From NCBI RefSeq assembly GCF_042477335.2, contig NC_091255.1, forward strand, positions 27,754,501 through 27,818,500: a stretch of DNA of 64,000 nucleotides, in the 5' to 3' direction. The notes below the pieces were generated by a model. The model searched no databases. It worked only from the letters and a program-made list of their open reading frames with translations, and was not told the origin of the DNA. Shown piece by piece: positions 23,856 to 34,800 of this stretch (position 1 is the first letter of the stretch; the number at the start of each line of letters is the position of its first letter). A program made the translations under genes and the position numbers. The stretch comes from Ovis canadensis (Eukaryota; Chordata; Mammalia; Artiodactyla; Bovidae).

Positions 23856-24908
23856 GTAGGCATCCTGTGCTTTCTCCTCCTTGGGGACTTGTTAAAGCTG
23901 GACCCACATCCCTGACCACCTCCTTCATCTACCTTTATTAATATTTTTTTAACATTTTATTTTATATTGGAGTATGGGCGATGGACAGTGTTGTGATAGT
24001 TTCAGGTGGACAGCAATGGGACTCAGCCATACGTATTCCGTGTATCCATTCTCTCCTTGCCCCAATCTCCCCTCCCATCCAGGCTGCCACATAACCCTGA
24101 GCAGAGTTCCCTGAGCTCTATAGCAGGACCGTGTTCTGCCTCCACATTTAAATCTCTGATCCTCTAATTTCAGACCTTACCATGGACCTGGGCAGTCAGA
24201 TGGAGCACTCCCTGGGCTAATTCTCCCTGTGATCCAGTGAACTCAGCCACAGGGTTTTATTTGCCTCCTATCACGGCAGTCAGCATTGGGTGGGGCTGCC
24301 TGTGCAACAGGAGCTGTCTAGAGACCCAGGAGGGCTGGGCAAAGGGCGCCCAGCCTTAGAGAACCCTAATAATACAGCTCCTGTTCATGACGCTCCTTGG
24401 GCGTCAAGGAGCCCTTTCTCGGTCAGGCCACGCCGAGCGCTTGACTCACCTTGCTTTGTAGAGTTGTCAGCCAGGTGTAAAGTAGGTGTCATCCTTGACA
24501 TCCAGATGAGGGGATCAGCTCAGAGAGGTTAAGAAGCTGCATTAAGTCACACAGCTTAGGGAGTAACGGAAGCAGTCAAGTAGAATTCCAAATCCTGTGC
24601 CTGCGCTCGGAACCCCATACTAGTTGTTAGATTTGAAAGGTCGCTGATGGTCACTGTCCACCCCTCAGCCCCCACCACCCTCAAGTTCAGCCTGGGGAAG
24701 GCCAAGGCCAGAGAAGGGAAGTGGGGTCTGGCCTTCGGCCTGCTGTTTCCACAGCATCCAGACTGACTTCCCCGTGGCCAAGTGGGTCAAAGGAAGGGGC
24801 CAGGCCTGGCATCCCTTTCTCAGACCTCACATGGGGAGTCCCCTGCCCAGCTGGAAGCTGAGTGGCCCAGCCTTGGGATCTCCTTGACAAACTCTGCTTT
24901 ACTCTTAG
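23856..24908 (+). other. KSR1-like intron
   Basis: Begins gtaggc and ends TTACTCTTAG. It holds an L1 3' fragment (23935-24140, minus) and a MIR-like block in reverse orientation (24480-24610: 'cagatgagg', 'agaggttaagaagctgc', 'gtcacacagctta'). Confidence 0.65.
23935..24140 (-). repeat. older L1 3' fragment
   Basis: Shares 'catccaggctgccacataac' with 38330-38352, in both cases within reverse-oriented L1 3' sequence following an AT-rich start. Confidence 0.65.
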
Positions 24909-24955
24909 GCTTGACGACCAGCCCAAAGCAGATGTGTCGGAAGATCAGGAAGTGG
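24909..24955 (+). pseudogene. KSR1: KSR1-like short acidic exon
   Basis: Encodes LDDQPKADVSEDQEVE, matching human KSR1 LDDQPKADV with a diverged acidic tail. Acceptor CTTAG and donor GAG|gtgagt are intact. It ends in phase 0 and should continue with AEEPEAGK in the next exon at 26099. In KSR1 this linker lies between the C1 domain/Ser-Pro region and the pseudokinase. The exon itself is undamaged, but it belongs to a copy whose later exons are broken. Confidence 0.85.
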
Positions 24956-25424
24956 AGGTGAGTGATGGCGACACGCGAGCCGTAGACGGAGCATCTCTTT
25001 CCTCTCTCCTTGGCTCAGTGCGTGGAGGTGTCTGGGAGCGTGTGGGCACCTGGCTCTGGTGGGGGCTATCCCAGGTGCCCACCTGCTGCACCAGACGCGG
25101 GCAGTGTGCAAGGCAGCGAGAGCAGTGAGGGGTGCCACGAAGCAAGCTTCCTTTTGCTTTTCTGTTTTTTGAGGCTAAAGTAAGCTCTTCATTCCTGTGG
25201 TTTCCACCTCCAGCCAAGAGGCCTGGGCCCCAGCCCAGGAGACTCTCCCTTAGGCAGTCTGGGGTGGGGCCAGGTAGTTGGATGTTCCTGGGTGATTTTG
25301 ATTGTAGCTGGGGCCAAGGACTGCTGCCTTGACCCTTGAACCAGTGTCACCCGAACCTGGCATCTGTGCTGGCTTATGGAGCCTCAGCAGACTGATTTAC
25401 TCTTGCCCAGAGGAGTCACGGGCT

Positions 25425-25620
25425 TCCCGGGTGGTGCTAGTGGTAAAGACTCCACCTGCCAAAGCAGGAGATGCAAGAGACATGGGTTTGATCCTGGGTC
25501 GGGAAGATCCTGTGGAGTAGAAAATGCCTGGAAAATTCCATGGGCAGAGGAGCCTAGCGGGCCCCAGCCCATGGGGTCCCAAAGAGTCGGACAAGACTGT
25601 GCAACTAAGCACAACACAGC
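25425..25620 (+). repeat. Bov-tA SINE
   Basis: 'gggcttcccgggtggtgctag', 'gggaagatcctgtggag', 'gcagaggagcctagcgg', 'aaagagtcggacaagactg' in order. Confidence 0.82.
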
Positions 25621-25661
25621 ACACAGAGGAGAGTCTCAAACTCTGTGTTTAAACAAAAGCA

Positions 25662-25812
25662 TAGGACTTTGCTGGTTTTCCAGTGGCTAAGACTCTGCAC
25701 TCCCAATTCAGGGGGCCCAGGGTTGATCTCTGGTCAAGGGATTAGATCCCACATGCTGCAACGAAGACCTAGTGCAGGCAAATAAACAAAGTGAATTAAT
25801 ATTCTTTAAAAA
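25662..25812 (+). repeat. CHR-type SINE
   Basis: 'ggactttgctggttttccagtgg' ... 'gattagatcccacatgctgcaac' followed by an A-rich tail at 25800. Confidence 0.72.
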
Positions 25813-26098
25813 ATAAAAGCATATCCAGAAAGGGTGTTAGTGTTCTTCCCCAGCGATTCGGTATTGCTCCTAGGAGCAATGTCTTGGAACATTGGCGGGA
25901 AGAAGGGCCACGCTCCATAGTTGTGGATTAGGACGTTGAGACCGTGTGGTGCTGAGTGACCCGTCCATGAAGACTGCATAGAGCTGTGACTAGAGCCCAG
26001 GCCTCCGGACCCCAAGGCCCTCTGCTCCCCGACCTGGTGGGGGTCTTGGGGGAGGGAAGTCACCTGCCCCCAGGCCTGCCGCCCCTTCTATTCACTCC

Positions 26099-26477
26099 GC
26101 CGAGGAGCCTGAGGCTGGCAAGTCAGAGGCCGAAAACGACGAGGACGAGGTGGACAACCTGCCGACCTCCCGCCGGCCCTGGCGGGGCCCCATCTCGCGC
26201 AAGGCCAGCCAGACCAGCGTGTACCTGCAGGAGTGGGACATCCCCTTCGAGCAGGTGGAGCTGGGCGAGCCCATCGGGCAGGGCCGCTGGGGCCGGGTGC
26301 ACCGTGGCCGCTGGCACGGCGAGGTGGCCATCCGCCTGCTGGAGATGGACGGCCACAACCAGGACCACCTGAAGCTGTTCAAGAAAGAGGTATGAGCTAC
26401 TGGCAGATGCGGCACGAGAATGTGGTACTCTTGATGGGGGCCTGCATTTACATGCCCCACCAGGCCATCATCACCAG
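26099..26477 (+). pseudogene. KSR1: KSR1-like pseudokinase N-lobe exon, frameshifted
   Basis: Reads [93 protein letters not shown]. These are the Ser/Thr-phosphorylated 14-3-3 type motif region, the Gly-rich loop and the VAIR strand where KSR proteins carry Arg instead of the catalytic Lys. After FKKE one base is lost between 26391 and 26392, so translation hits TGA at 26393-26395. Beyond it, in the shifted frame, comes [18 protein letters not shown] and AIIT, with unusual changes at normally invariant sites (human MNYRQTRHENVVLFMGAC). The AG acceptor is missing: the bases before GCC GAG are actcc. The donor ACCAG|gtaacc is normal. A decayed copy is the best reading. Confidence 0.93.
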
Positions 26478-26596
26478 GTAACCTGGCCCCGTCCTCCCGG
26501 GGGTGGCCTCCGCCCCCTCCCCTTTCCCTGGGGGCCTGGTTATCTGTATGCTCCTGGAGGGCGTTTTCATGTAGAGTACAAAGAAAAAAACCTGGG

Positions 26597-26702
26597 GCTT
26601 CCCTGGCTGTCCAGGGGTTAGCACTTCGCCTCCCAGTGCAGCAGGTGCGAGTTCCATACCTGGTCCGGCACTAAGATCCCACATGCCTCAGGGCCAAAAA
26701 GA
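26597..26702 (+). repeat. CHR-type SINE
   Basis: 'ggcttccctggctgtccaggg' to 'actaagatcccacatgcctc' and an A-rich end. Confidence 0.72.
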
Positions 26703-26704
26703 CA

Positions 26705-27245
26705 AAGCCTGTTATATAGAGTGAAGTAAGTCAGAAAGAGAAAACCAGATATTGTCTATTAATGCATATCTATGGGATCAAGAAAAATGGTCCTGAGAAC
26801 ACTGGAGTGGGTTGCCATTTCCTTCTCCAGTGCATGAAAGTGAAAAGAGAAAGTGAAGTCACTCAGTCGTGTCCATCTCTTAGCGACCCCGTGGACTGCA
26901 GCCTACCAGGCTCCTCTGTCCATGGCATTTTCCAGGCAAGAGTACTGGATTTGGGTGCCATCGCCTTCTCCGGACATACATACACTGCCATATGTAAAAT
27001 CGATAGCTAATGGGAAGTTGCTGTACAATACAGGGAGGTCAGCCGGATGCTCTGTGACAACCTAGAGGGAAGAGATGGAGTGGGGGTAGGAGGCAGGCTC
27101 AAGAAGGAGGGGGCATATGCATACTTACGGCTGATTCACGTTGTTGTATGGCAGAAACCAACACAGCATTGTAAAGCAGCGACCCTCCAATTAAAAATAA
27201 ATTTTAAAATACTGAAGCTATATTGTAGCAAATTCAATAAAGGCT
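26705..27245 (+). repeat. L1 3' end with nested Bov-A2 piece
   Basis: 'agagtgaagtaagtcagaaag' starts and 'ccaattaaaaataaattttaa' ends the element. It is interrupted at about 26795-26975 by a BovA dimer fragment ('cactggagtgggttgccattt', 'gtcgtgtccatctcttagcg'). Confidence 0.82.
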
Positions 27246-27261
27246 TTAAAAATGGTCCACA

Positions 27262-27772
27262 TTTTATTTTTTTTTAATCGTTATTTTTACTTTATTTTGC
27301 TTTACAATATTGTATTGGTTTTGACATACATTGACATGAATCCGCCACGGGTGTACATGAGTTCCCAATCCTGAACCCCCCTCCCAACCCCCACCCCATA
27401 TCGTCTCTCTGGATCTTCCCCGTGCACCAGCCCCAAGCATCCTGTATCCTGCATTGATCATAGACTGGCGATTCGTTTCTTACATAATAGTATACATGTT
27501 TCAATGCCATTCTCCCACATTATCCCACCCTCTCCCTCTCCCACAGAGTCCAAAAGTCTGTTCTATACATCGATGTCTCTTTTGCTGTCTCACATACAGG
27601 ATTATCATTACCATCTTTCTAAATTCCATATATATGTGTTAGTATACTGTATTGGTGTTTTTCTTTCTGGCTTACTTCACTCTGTATAATAGGCTCCAGT
27701 TTCATCCACCTCATTAGAACTGATTCAAATGTATTCTTTTTAATGGCTGAGTAATACTCCACTGTGTATATG
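27262..27772 (-). repeat. L1 3' portion (left part of a split element)
   Basis: Poly-T start, then 'ggcgattcgtttcttacat', 'agtccaaaagtctgttctat' and 'gctgagtaatactccactgtg'. It ends at 27772 exactly at the L1 position where the block at 30486 resumes, with a shared 14-bp overlap. Confidence 0.85.
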
Positions 27773-28047
27773 CTGCTACTGCTAAGTCACTGCAGTTGTG
27801 TCCGCCTCTGTGCGACCCCAGAGACGGCAGCCCACCAGGCTCCCCAGTCCCTGGGACTTTCCAGGAAAGAACACTGGAGTGGGTTGCCATTTCCTTCTCC
27901 AATGCATGAAAGTGAAAAGTGAAAGTGAAGTCACTCAGTCGTGTCCGATTCTTCGCGACCCCATGGACTGCAGCCTACCAGGCTCCTCCGCCCATGGGAT
28001 TTTCCAGGCAAGAGCACTGGAGTGGGGTGCCATTGCCTTCTCCGGGG
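27773..28047 (+). repeat. Bov-A2 SINE (dimeric)
   Basis: 'ctgctactgctaagtcactgc' start; two BovA monomers joined by 'aatgcatgaaagtgaaaagtg'; ends 'gccattgccttctccgggg'. Confidence 0.88.
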
Positions 28048-28084
28048 ATGAGAAGCTAGTGAACTGCAATTAGATAGTGCCCTC

Positions 28085-28185
28085 TGCTCCCAATAACTAG
28101 AGAAAAGCCTTCGCAGCAACAAAGACCCAACACAGCCAAAAATAAAGAAAATAAATAAGTAAAACTATCAAAAAAAGAATAAATA
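28085..28185 (+). repeat. CHR-type SINE 3' tail
   Basis: 'aactagagaaaagccttcgc', 'agcaacaaagacccaacaca', then AAATAAA-rich tail. Confidence 0.6.
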
Positions 28186-28299
28186 AAACGATGTGTGTGA
28201 TCCCTCATGGTGATATGTGTGATTGCCCAAAGTGATTCCTCGTGGTGTGTTGGGAGTCTAAGCATCCTTCAATAGGGATCGACTTAAGGTTCTTTCCCA

Positions 28300-29015
28300 C
28301 ATTTCCAAAAATCCAGAAACTTCTCAAAAATCAAAAGATTTTTCTTGTGCTAATGGGATACTCATGTGGTAGCAAAACTTGACACAGTCGTCATCTTTTA
28401 AACAACCCAATTTACCAAGAAGATTCATAAATGTTAATGCAATAAAAGGAAAGCATATATACCATATGATCCAGCAATTCCACTCCTGCATATATACCCA
28501 AAAGGACTGAAAGCAAGGTCTCAGAAATATTTACACAGCCAGACTCACAATAGCAATACTCCCCAGAGTTAAAAGCTGAAAGCAACCCAAGTGTCCATCA
28601 ACAGTTGAACAGATGAACAAAATGGGATACAGACAGCCCATGGAATATTATGGAGCCCTAAAAAGGAAATTCTGCCACACGATGTAACATGGATGAACCT
28701 TGAGGACATCATGCCAAGTGAAATAAGCCAATCACAAAAAGACAAATACTGTATATTTCCACTTATACGAGGTTCCTAGAGGAGGCAAATTCATATAGTG
28801 GAATGGTAGGTACCAGGGGCTGAAGGAAGAAAGGGGAGTGAGTGTTCCATGGGGACAAGAGTTTCACTGTGGGAAGATGAAAAGTTCTGAAGATGGATGG
28901 CGGGGATGGTTACACAACAAGGTGAATGTACTTAACACCAATGAATTGGACACTTAAGAGTTAAGATGGTAAATTTATGGTATGTGCATTTTATTACAAT
29001 TTTTTAATTAGAAAA
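28300..29015 (+). repeat. older L1 3' region
   Basis: 'accatatgatccagcaattcc', 'ggactgaaagcaaggtctca', 'agtgaaataagccaatcaca', and an A-rich end near 29012. It is an older subfamily than the neighbouring ruminant L1. Confidence 0.75.
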
Positions 29016-29421
29016 AAAAGTGAAGTGTAATACCACATGGTACTGCCCCAGGCCTCACTGAGGTACTGTGTAATGAATGGTATGTACCCTCTATTATCTT
29101 TCTAAAATGTAGGAATTCTGATACCTATCTGGCCCCTAGAATTTCAGATTAGAGACTGTGCGGACTTATAGATGAGAAAAGATCAATGAAATATTGCCAC
29201 AATGTGTCATTATAGGAAAAAAGCACAGTGTACCGTGCTAGCCAAAGATGGGGTGATGAGAGAAGCAACAAAGGTTTTAACCACAATGCAGTGAGATGTA
29301 TCAAATACATGTAAACCCATGAGTTCAGGGCAATCCTTAAAAGCTTTGTCATCAATAGAGGGTGCTAAGCGATCAACCCATGAAAACTAGTAAGAGGGAG
29401 AAGAATGAATCCTACTCTTCC
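29016..29421. other. gene-free intronic stretch
   Basis: No exon or repeat recognised. Confidence 0.35.
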
Positions 29422-29693
29422 TGCTGCTGCTGCTAAGTCGCTTCAGTCGTGTCCGACTCTGTGCGACCCCATAGACGGTAGCCCACTAGGCTCCTCTGTT
29501 CCTGGGATTTTCCAGGCAAGAGTACTGGAGTGGGTTGCCATTTCCTTCTCCAATGCATGAAAGTGAAAAGTGAACGTGAAGTCGCTCAGTTGTGCCAGAC
29601 TCTTAGCGACCCCATGGACTGCAGCCTACCAGGCTCCTCCGTCCATGGGATTTTCCAGGCAAGAGTACTGGAGTGGGTTGTCATTGCCTTCTG
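29422..29693 (+). repeat. Bov-A2 SINE (dimeric)
   Basis: 'ctgctgctgctgctaagtcgc' start, 'aatgcatgaaagtgaaaagtg' hinge, second monomer ending 'gttgtcattgccttct'. Confidence 0.88.
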
Positions 29694-29787
29694 ACCGAAA
29701 TTATTCATACTTGGTCTTCCAGGAGTAGGTGAGAAACTTTTCTCTTTACGGAAGTAATCTGGCTAATAAATGAAGAAAGAGAGACTT

Positions 29788-29940
29788 CCCTTGGTGGCCC
29801 AGTGGCTAAGACATCATGCTCCTAATACAGGGGGCCAGAGTTCCATCCCTGATCAGGGAACTAGATCCCACATACTGCAATTAAGAGTTCACCCACCATA
29901 ATGAAATAGTACAGATGTCACAACTGAAAGAAAAAAAAAA
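29788..29940 (+). repeat. CHR-type SINE
   Basis: 'gacttcccttggtggcccagtgg' to 'actagatcccacatactgc' and a poly-A at 29929-29940. Confidence 0.72.
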
Positions 29941-30346
29941 GATCGCATACACCCAAAGAAAGTTTGAAAGGCCCTGTCTTTCTATATAAGACCTTTTCAT
30001 CATTCCTTGTCTCCTTTTTGGACTGCAAGCTCCATAGATAGTATGGCACCAGAACCCAGGCCCATAGCTATAAGCAGAAACCACAGAATATCTGGATAGA
30101 GGGATCTAAAAGCATCAATCTGCTTGGAAGATGGAATGTTTTGAACCTATTTTCATAGCACTTTAGATTGAGAAATGCTAAATGATATAGACATTTACAT
30201 TAAATGTATATATCTAAATGATGTAGACATTTTTTGTCTACATCAAAAAATGTAGGTTATTGATGGAGATGGAAGGTGTCTAAAGCCTCCTTGTCACCCC
30301 CATTATTTCAATATATCTTTGCCCAGCTAATTTACTATCTGAGAGA

Positions 30347-30485
30347 AACAACCAACAAAGGTCTGCATAGTCAAAGCTATGGTTTTTCCAGTAGTCATGT
30401 ATGCATGAAACTCAAGTCCATTGAGTTGATGCCATCCAACAATCTCATCCTCTGTCACCCCTTCTCCTCCTGCCCTCAATCTTTC
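30347..30485. repeat. rearranged BovB fragment (plus then minus)
   Basis: 30347-30403 reads BovB on the plus strand ('ccaacaaaggtctg', 'gctatggtttttccagtag'); 30408-30485 reads BovB on the minus strand ('gtccattgag', 'ctcatcctctgtcacccc'). Too short to show ends. Confidence 0.65.
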
Positions 30486-32490
30486 CCATTGTGTATATGT
30501 ATCACAGCTTTCTTATCCATTCATCTGCTGATGGACATCTAGGTTGTTTCCATGTCCTGGCTATTATAAACAGTGTTGCGATAAACATTGGGGTACATGT
30601 GTCTCTTTCAATTCTGGTTTCCTCGGTGTGTATGCCCAGAAGTGGGATTGCTGGGTCATAAGGCAGTTCCATTTGCAATTTTTTAAGGAATCTCCACACT
30701 GTTCTCCAAAGTGGCTGTACTAGTTTGCATTCCCACCAACAGTGTAAGAGGGTTCCCTTTCCTCCACACCCTCTCCAGCATTTATTGCTTGTAGACTTTT
30801 GGATCGCAGCCACTCTGACTGGTGTGAAATGGTACCTCATTGTGGTTTTGATTTCCATTTCTCTGATAATGAGTGATGTTGAGCATCTTCTCATGTGTTT
30901 GTTAGCCATCCATATGTCTTCTTTGAAGAAATGTCTATTTAGATCTTTGGCCCATTTTTTGATTGGGTCATTTATTTTTCTGGAATTGAGCTGCATAAGT
31001 TGCTTGTTTATTTTTGAGATTAGTTGTTTGTCCGTTGCTTCATTTGCTATTATTTTCTCCCATTCAGAAGGCTGTCTTTTCAGCTTGCTTATAGTTTCCT
31101 TTGTTGTGCAGAAGCTTTTAATTTTAATTAGACCCCATTTGTTTATTTTTGCTTTTGTTTCCAGTATTCTGGAAGGTGGATCATAGAGGATCCTGCTGTG
31201 ATTTATGTCGGAGAGTGTTTTGCCTATGTTCTCCTCTAGGAGTTTTATAGTTTCTGATCTTACGTTTAGATCTTTAATCCATTTTGAGTTTATTTTTGTG
31301 TATGGTGTTAGAAAGTGATCTGGTTTCATTCTTTTACAAGTGGTTGACCAGTTTTCCCAGGACCACTTGTTAAAGAGATTGTCTTTCCTCCATTGTATAT
31401 TCTTGCCTCCTTTGTCAAAGATAAGGTGTGCATAGCTGTGTGGATTAATCTCTGGGCTTTCTATTTTGTTCCATTGATCTATATTTCTGTCTTTGTGCCA
31501 GTACCATACTGTCTTGATGACTGTGGCTTTGTAGTAGAGCCTGAAGTCAGGCAGGTTGATTCCTCCAGTTCCATTCTTCTTTCTCAAGATTGCTTTGGCT
31601 ATTTGAAGTTTTTTGTATTTCCATACAAATTGTGAAATTATTTGTTCTAGCTCTGTGAAACGGAGAAGGCAATGGCATCCCACTCCAGTACTCTTGCCTG
31701 GAAAATCCCATGGACAGAGGAACCTGGGAGGCTGTAGTCCATGGGGTCGCTAGGAGTTGGACACGACTGAGCGACTTCACTTTCACTTTTCACTTCCATG
31801 CATTGGGGAAGGCAATGGCAACCCACTCCAGTGTTCTTGCCTGGAGAATCCCGGGGATGGGGGAGCCTGGTGGGCTGCCATCTCTGGGGTCGCACAGAGT
31901 CGGACACGACTGAAGCGACTTAGCAGCAGCAGCAGCAGCTCTGTGAAAAATACCGCTGGTAGCTTGATAGGGATTGCATTGAATCTGTAGATTGCTTTGG
32001 GTAGTATACTCATTTTCACTCTATTGATTCTTCAGATCCATGAACATGGTATATTTCTCTATCTATTAGTGTCCTCTTTGATTTCTTTCATCAGTGTTTT
32101 ATAGTTTTCAATATATAGGTCTTTAGTTTCTTTAGGTAGATATATTCCTAAGTATTTTATTCTTTTCGTTGCAATGGTGAATGGAATTGTTTCCTTAATT
32201 TCTTTTTCTTCTTTCTCATTATCAGTGTATAGGAATGCAATGGATTTCTGTGTGTTGATTTTATATCCTGCAACTTTACTATATTCATTGATTAGCGCTA
32301 GTAATTTTCTGGTGGCATCTTTAGGGTTTTCTATGTAGAGGATCATGTCATCTGCAAACAGTGAGAGTTTTACTTCTTCTTTTCCGATATGGATTCCTTT
32401 TATTTCTTTTTCTGCTCTGATTGCTATGGCCAAAACTTCCAGAACTATGTTGAATAGTAGCAGTGAAAGTGGGCAAAAAATGATCCACAT
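30486..32490 (-). mobile_element. L1 LINE, ORF2 C-terminal half
   Basis: Minus-strand translation gives an RT-side block (32490-32059) with [11 protein letters not shown] and [13 protein letters not shown], and a long open stretch (31648-30502) with [33 protein letters not shown] and the C-terminal [17 protein letters not shown] zinc-knuckle-like region ending WIRKL. A Bov-A2 splits it at 31661-31936. The endonuclease and ORF1 are absent, so it cannot move itself. Reading frames are nearly intact, which points to a fairly young insertion. It lies in a KSR1-like intron, antisense. Confidence 0.93.
31661..31936 (-). repeat. Bov-A2 SINE inserted in L1
   Basis: Ends in (gctgct)n on the minus strand, two BovA monomers. 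A perfect 12-bp target-site duplication, agctctgtgaaa, is at 31649-31660 and 31937-31948. Confidence 0.95.
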
Positions 32491-32757
32491 TTTTAAAAAA
32501 AATCTTTAAAAAAAGAAGAAACCCAAAAATGGAGTCTAACTTCCCTATCATATAACCCCACTGACATTAATAAATAAGTTAATGAAAGGATACCTAAAGA
32601 CAGAGAACATTCAAATGTTCCAGAAAAGTACGAAGTGAAAACCAGTCTCCTCCCACCCTACCTGGGTGCTTCTGTAAACAAAGGTGGGTACTGTAAACAG
32701 TTCCTTATCATGCCTTCCATTTGAATCAGGGAGTTTGTATACACTCATGTTTTTAAG
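32491..32757. other. gene-free intronic stretch
   Basis: A-rich DNA next to the L1 5' truncation point (32495-32530), then unassigned sequence. Confidence 0.35.
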
Positions 32758-33120
32758 GGCTTCTCCAGTGGTGCTAGTTGTAAAGAGTCCAGCTGCCAAT
32801 GCAGGAGGTGCTCAGCGTCCCTCAGACCCCAGCCTCGGTGCTGTCCATCATTCAGCCTTCCGTCTCTCTCTCATCTACCCCGTCCCAAGAGAGGTCTGAG
32901 TCTGCTTAAAGGGAATGTGGCACTAGTGGTAAAGATCCTGCCTGCCAATGCAGGAGACATGAGACGTGGGTTCAGTTCCTGGGTCAGGAAGATCCCTGGG
33001 AGGAGGAAATGGCAGCCCACTCCAGTATTCTTGCCTGGAGATTCCCATGGACAGAGGAGCCTGGCGGACTACAGTCCACAGGGTCAAAAAGAGTCAGACA
33101 CGACTGAAGCTACTTAGCAC
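32758..33120 (+). repeat. two Bov-tA SINE pieces
   Basis: 32758-32812 is a 5' piece ('gggcttctccagtggtgctag', 'ctgccaatgcaggag'). 32910-33120 is a nearly full copy ('ctgcctgccaatgcaggaga', 'gacagaggagcctggcggac', 'agagtcagacacgactgaag'). Confidence 0.78.
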
Positions 33121-33349
33121 ATATAGTAAAAGAATAAAAGAACACTAACAAAACATTTAATGCAGCTGAGAGGGCTGGGACATGAAACAGTAACCATCAA
33201 CTCCAGACCCTGAGGGTCGAGGAATCCTATCTCGTTGGAGACAGTTCCTAAAAACTAGCCCTTCCCTCAGATGGCTTAAGTCAGCTTCTCCCTGGAGCAG
33301 CAGCAAAGCCACCCATTTTCTCTAGGTCCTTTCTCACTCCAGGTTTTGC

Positions 33350-33530
33350 TTTAAATATTTATGTATTTATTTGGCTTTGCCTGGTCTTAGTTGCAGCTCA
33401 TGGGATCTTTTATTGTGGTATGCTGGCTTAGTTGCTTCATGGCCTGTGGGATATTAGTTCTCTGATCAGGGATCGAACCTGAGTCCCCTGCATTGCAAGG
33501 CAGATTCTTAACCACTGAAGTCCCTCACCC
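33350..33530 (-). repeat. CHR-type SINE
   Basis: 'tatttatttggctttgcctgg', 'gatcagggatcgaacctgag', 'ttaaccactgaagtccc'. Confidence 0.75.
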
Positions 33531-33829
33531 CAGGTTTCAGGAGTCAGTACAGGTAGGGACTCCAATATCCAAGCCCCTTATCGAATATAATCACTCTGAT
33601 ACCGCTGATGGCCGCCCCCGCCCCCCCCCACCCCTGCTCCACTGCACATTCTGCCTTGTCATAAAACACCCCGTGATCAGAAAACTGCACGATCATGAAG
33701 GTCATTATGGAGATCCCAGAGCCCTGATGCTGCCTGGTTATAGCCTGAAAAGGCCAGGTTCTTTCCTGGTTGACTTTGAGTGGGCGAGTTCCTGCCTCAA
33801 ACCACCAGAGCAGGTGGACTGCTCTGAAT

Positions 33830-34005
33830 GTGGGGCTCAGCTGGTAAAAAATCTGCCCACAATGTGGGAGACCTGAGTTCGATCCCTGGGTTGGGAACAT
33901 CCCCTGGAGAAGGGAAAGGCTACCCACGCCAGTATCCTGGCTTGGAGAATCCCATGGACTGTATATCTTAAAGAGTTGGACACAACTGAGCAATCTTTAA
34001 ACTTA
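33830..34005 (+). repeat. Bov-tA SINE
   Basis: 'ggggctcagctggtaaaaaat', 'gttcgatccctgggttggga', 'catcccctggagaagggaa', 'aaagagttggacacaactg'. Confidence 0.8.
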
Positions 34006-34102
34006 GTGAACTATTTCCTGTTCTCTGGTGGGTGGGCTAGAGGTTTCAGGGGACGTGTGTTCTTGCCCATTCAGGCTGGGCCCCTGCAGCAATGAGCATC
34101 AA

Positions 34103-34215
34103 GGGGACTTTTCCTTGTGGTCCAGTGGTTAAGATGCAGAGCTTCCATGATGGGGCAGGGTTCAATCCCTGGTCCCCATGTGCCATGAAGTGCAACCAAA
34201 ATGAAACAAAGAAGG
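34103..34215 (+). repeat. CHR-type SINE
   Basis: 'gacttttccttgtggtccag' to 'ggttcaatccctggtccccatg'. Confidence 0.65.
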
Positions 34216-34359
34216 AATGGCATCAGGTTGGTCAAGAAGGATTCTGGCACCCACGGTCCAGGGCATGGAGCCGGTGGATACAACTCTCCCTGGCTCCACA
34301 AGGGCTGAGGCCAGGCTGCACAGGCCCCAGATCTCTGCCTAACTCTCTGCTCTTCACAG

Positions 34360-34456
34360 CTTCTGCAAGGGACGGACGTTGCATTCGTTTGTGAGGGACC
34401 CCAAGACATCTCTGGACATCAACAAGACCAGGCAGATCACCCAGGAGATCATTTAG
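34360..34456 (+). pseudogene. KSR1: KSR1-like pseudokinase exon with nonsense codon
   Basis: Reads (S)[31 protein letters not shown], stop. The first Ser is split with the AG that ends the exon at 26477, so phase is conserved. Human KSR1 reads ...RQIAQEIIK|GMGYLH; here the last codon is TAG (34454-34456) in place of AAG, immediately before gtaaag. The acceptor TTCACAG is intact. In KSR1 this helix region (alpha-D/alpha-E) precedes the catalytic loop. The next two expected exons, with the HKD loop and DFG, were not found. Confidence 0.93.
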
Positions 34457-34624
34457 GTAAAGGTTCCAAAACTCCTAGCTGTCCCCCAATCTGTCTGCTG
34501 GGGTCAGGCTGGTGGTGGTGGCTGTTCTGTCTCTCCCTTTAGCTTGGGTGCCTCATGGATGGGACCTCCATCTCATTTCCTCTTTCTTTATCTTGTCTGC
34601 TGGGAACTGAACACACTGGAGAAA

Positions 34625-34800
34625 TGCAGTGGGCTATAAAGACAGATGGCCTGAGTTTGAATCTTGGTGATACCAGCTGTGTGACTTCGGGCAGGTCAAT
34701 TAGCTTCTCTGAGCCTCAGCCTTCTCCCCTGTAAAATGGGGTTGCCTGCGTCACCTCCCTCATTGGATTGGTGGAAAGGTAAAGTGTGATAATCCATGGA
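34625..34800 (+). repeat. MIR SINE
   Basis: 'agctgtgtgacttcgggcagg', 'tctctgagcctcagcc', 'ctgtaaaatgggg' in order. Confidence 0.78.

Noticed and set aside
26099..26477. Processed (retrocopied) KSR1 pseudogene
   Set aside because: GT donor and intron sequence follow at 26478, and other exons are kilobases apart in correct phase. This is a genomic duplicate, not a retrocopy.
30502..31683. 393-residue open frame as a host gene
   Set aside because: It is L1 ORF2; its first codons are in a nested Bov-A2.
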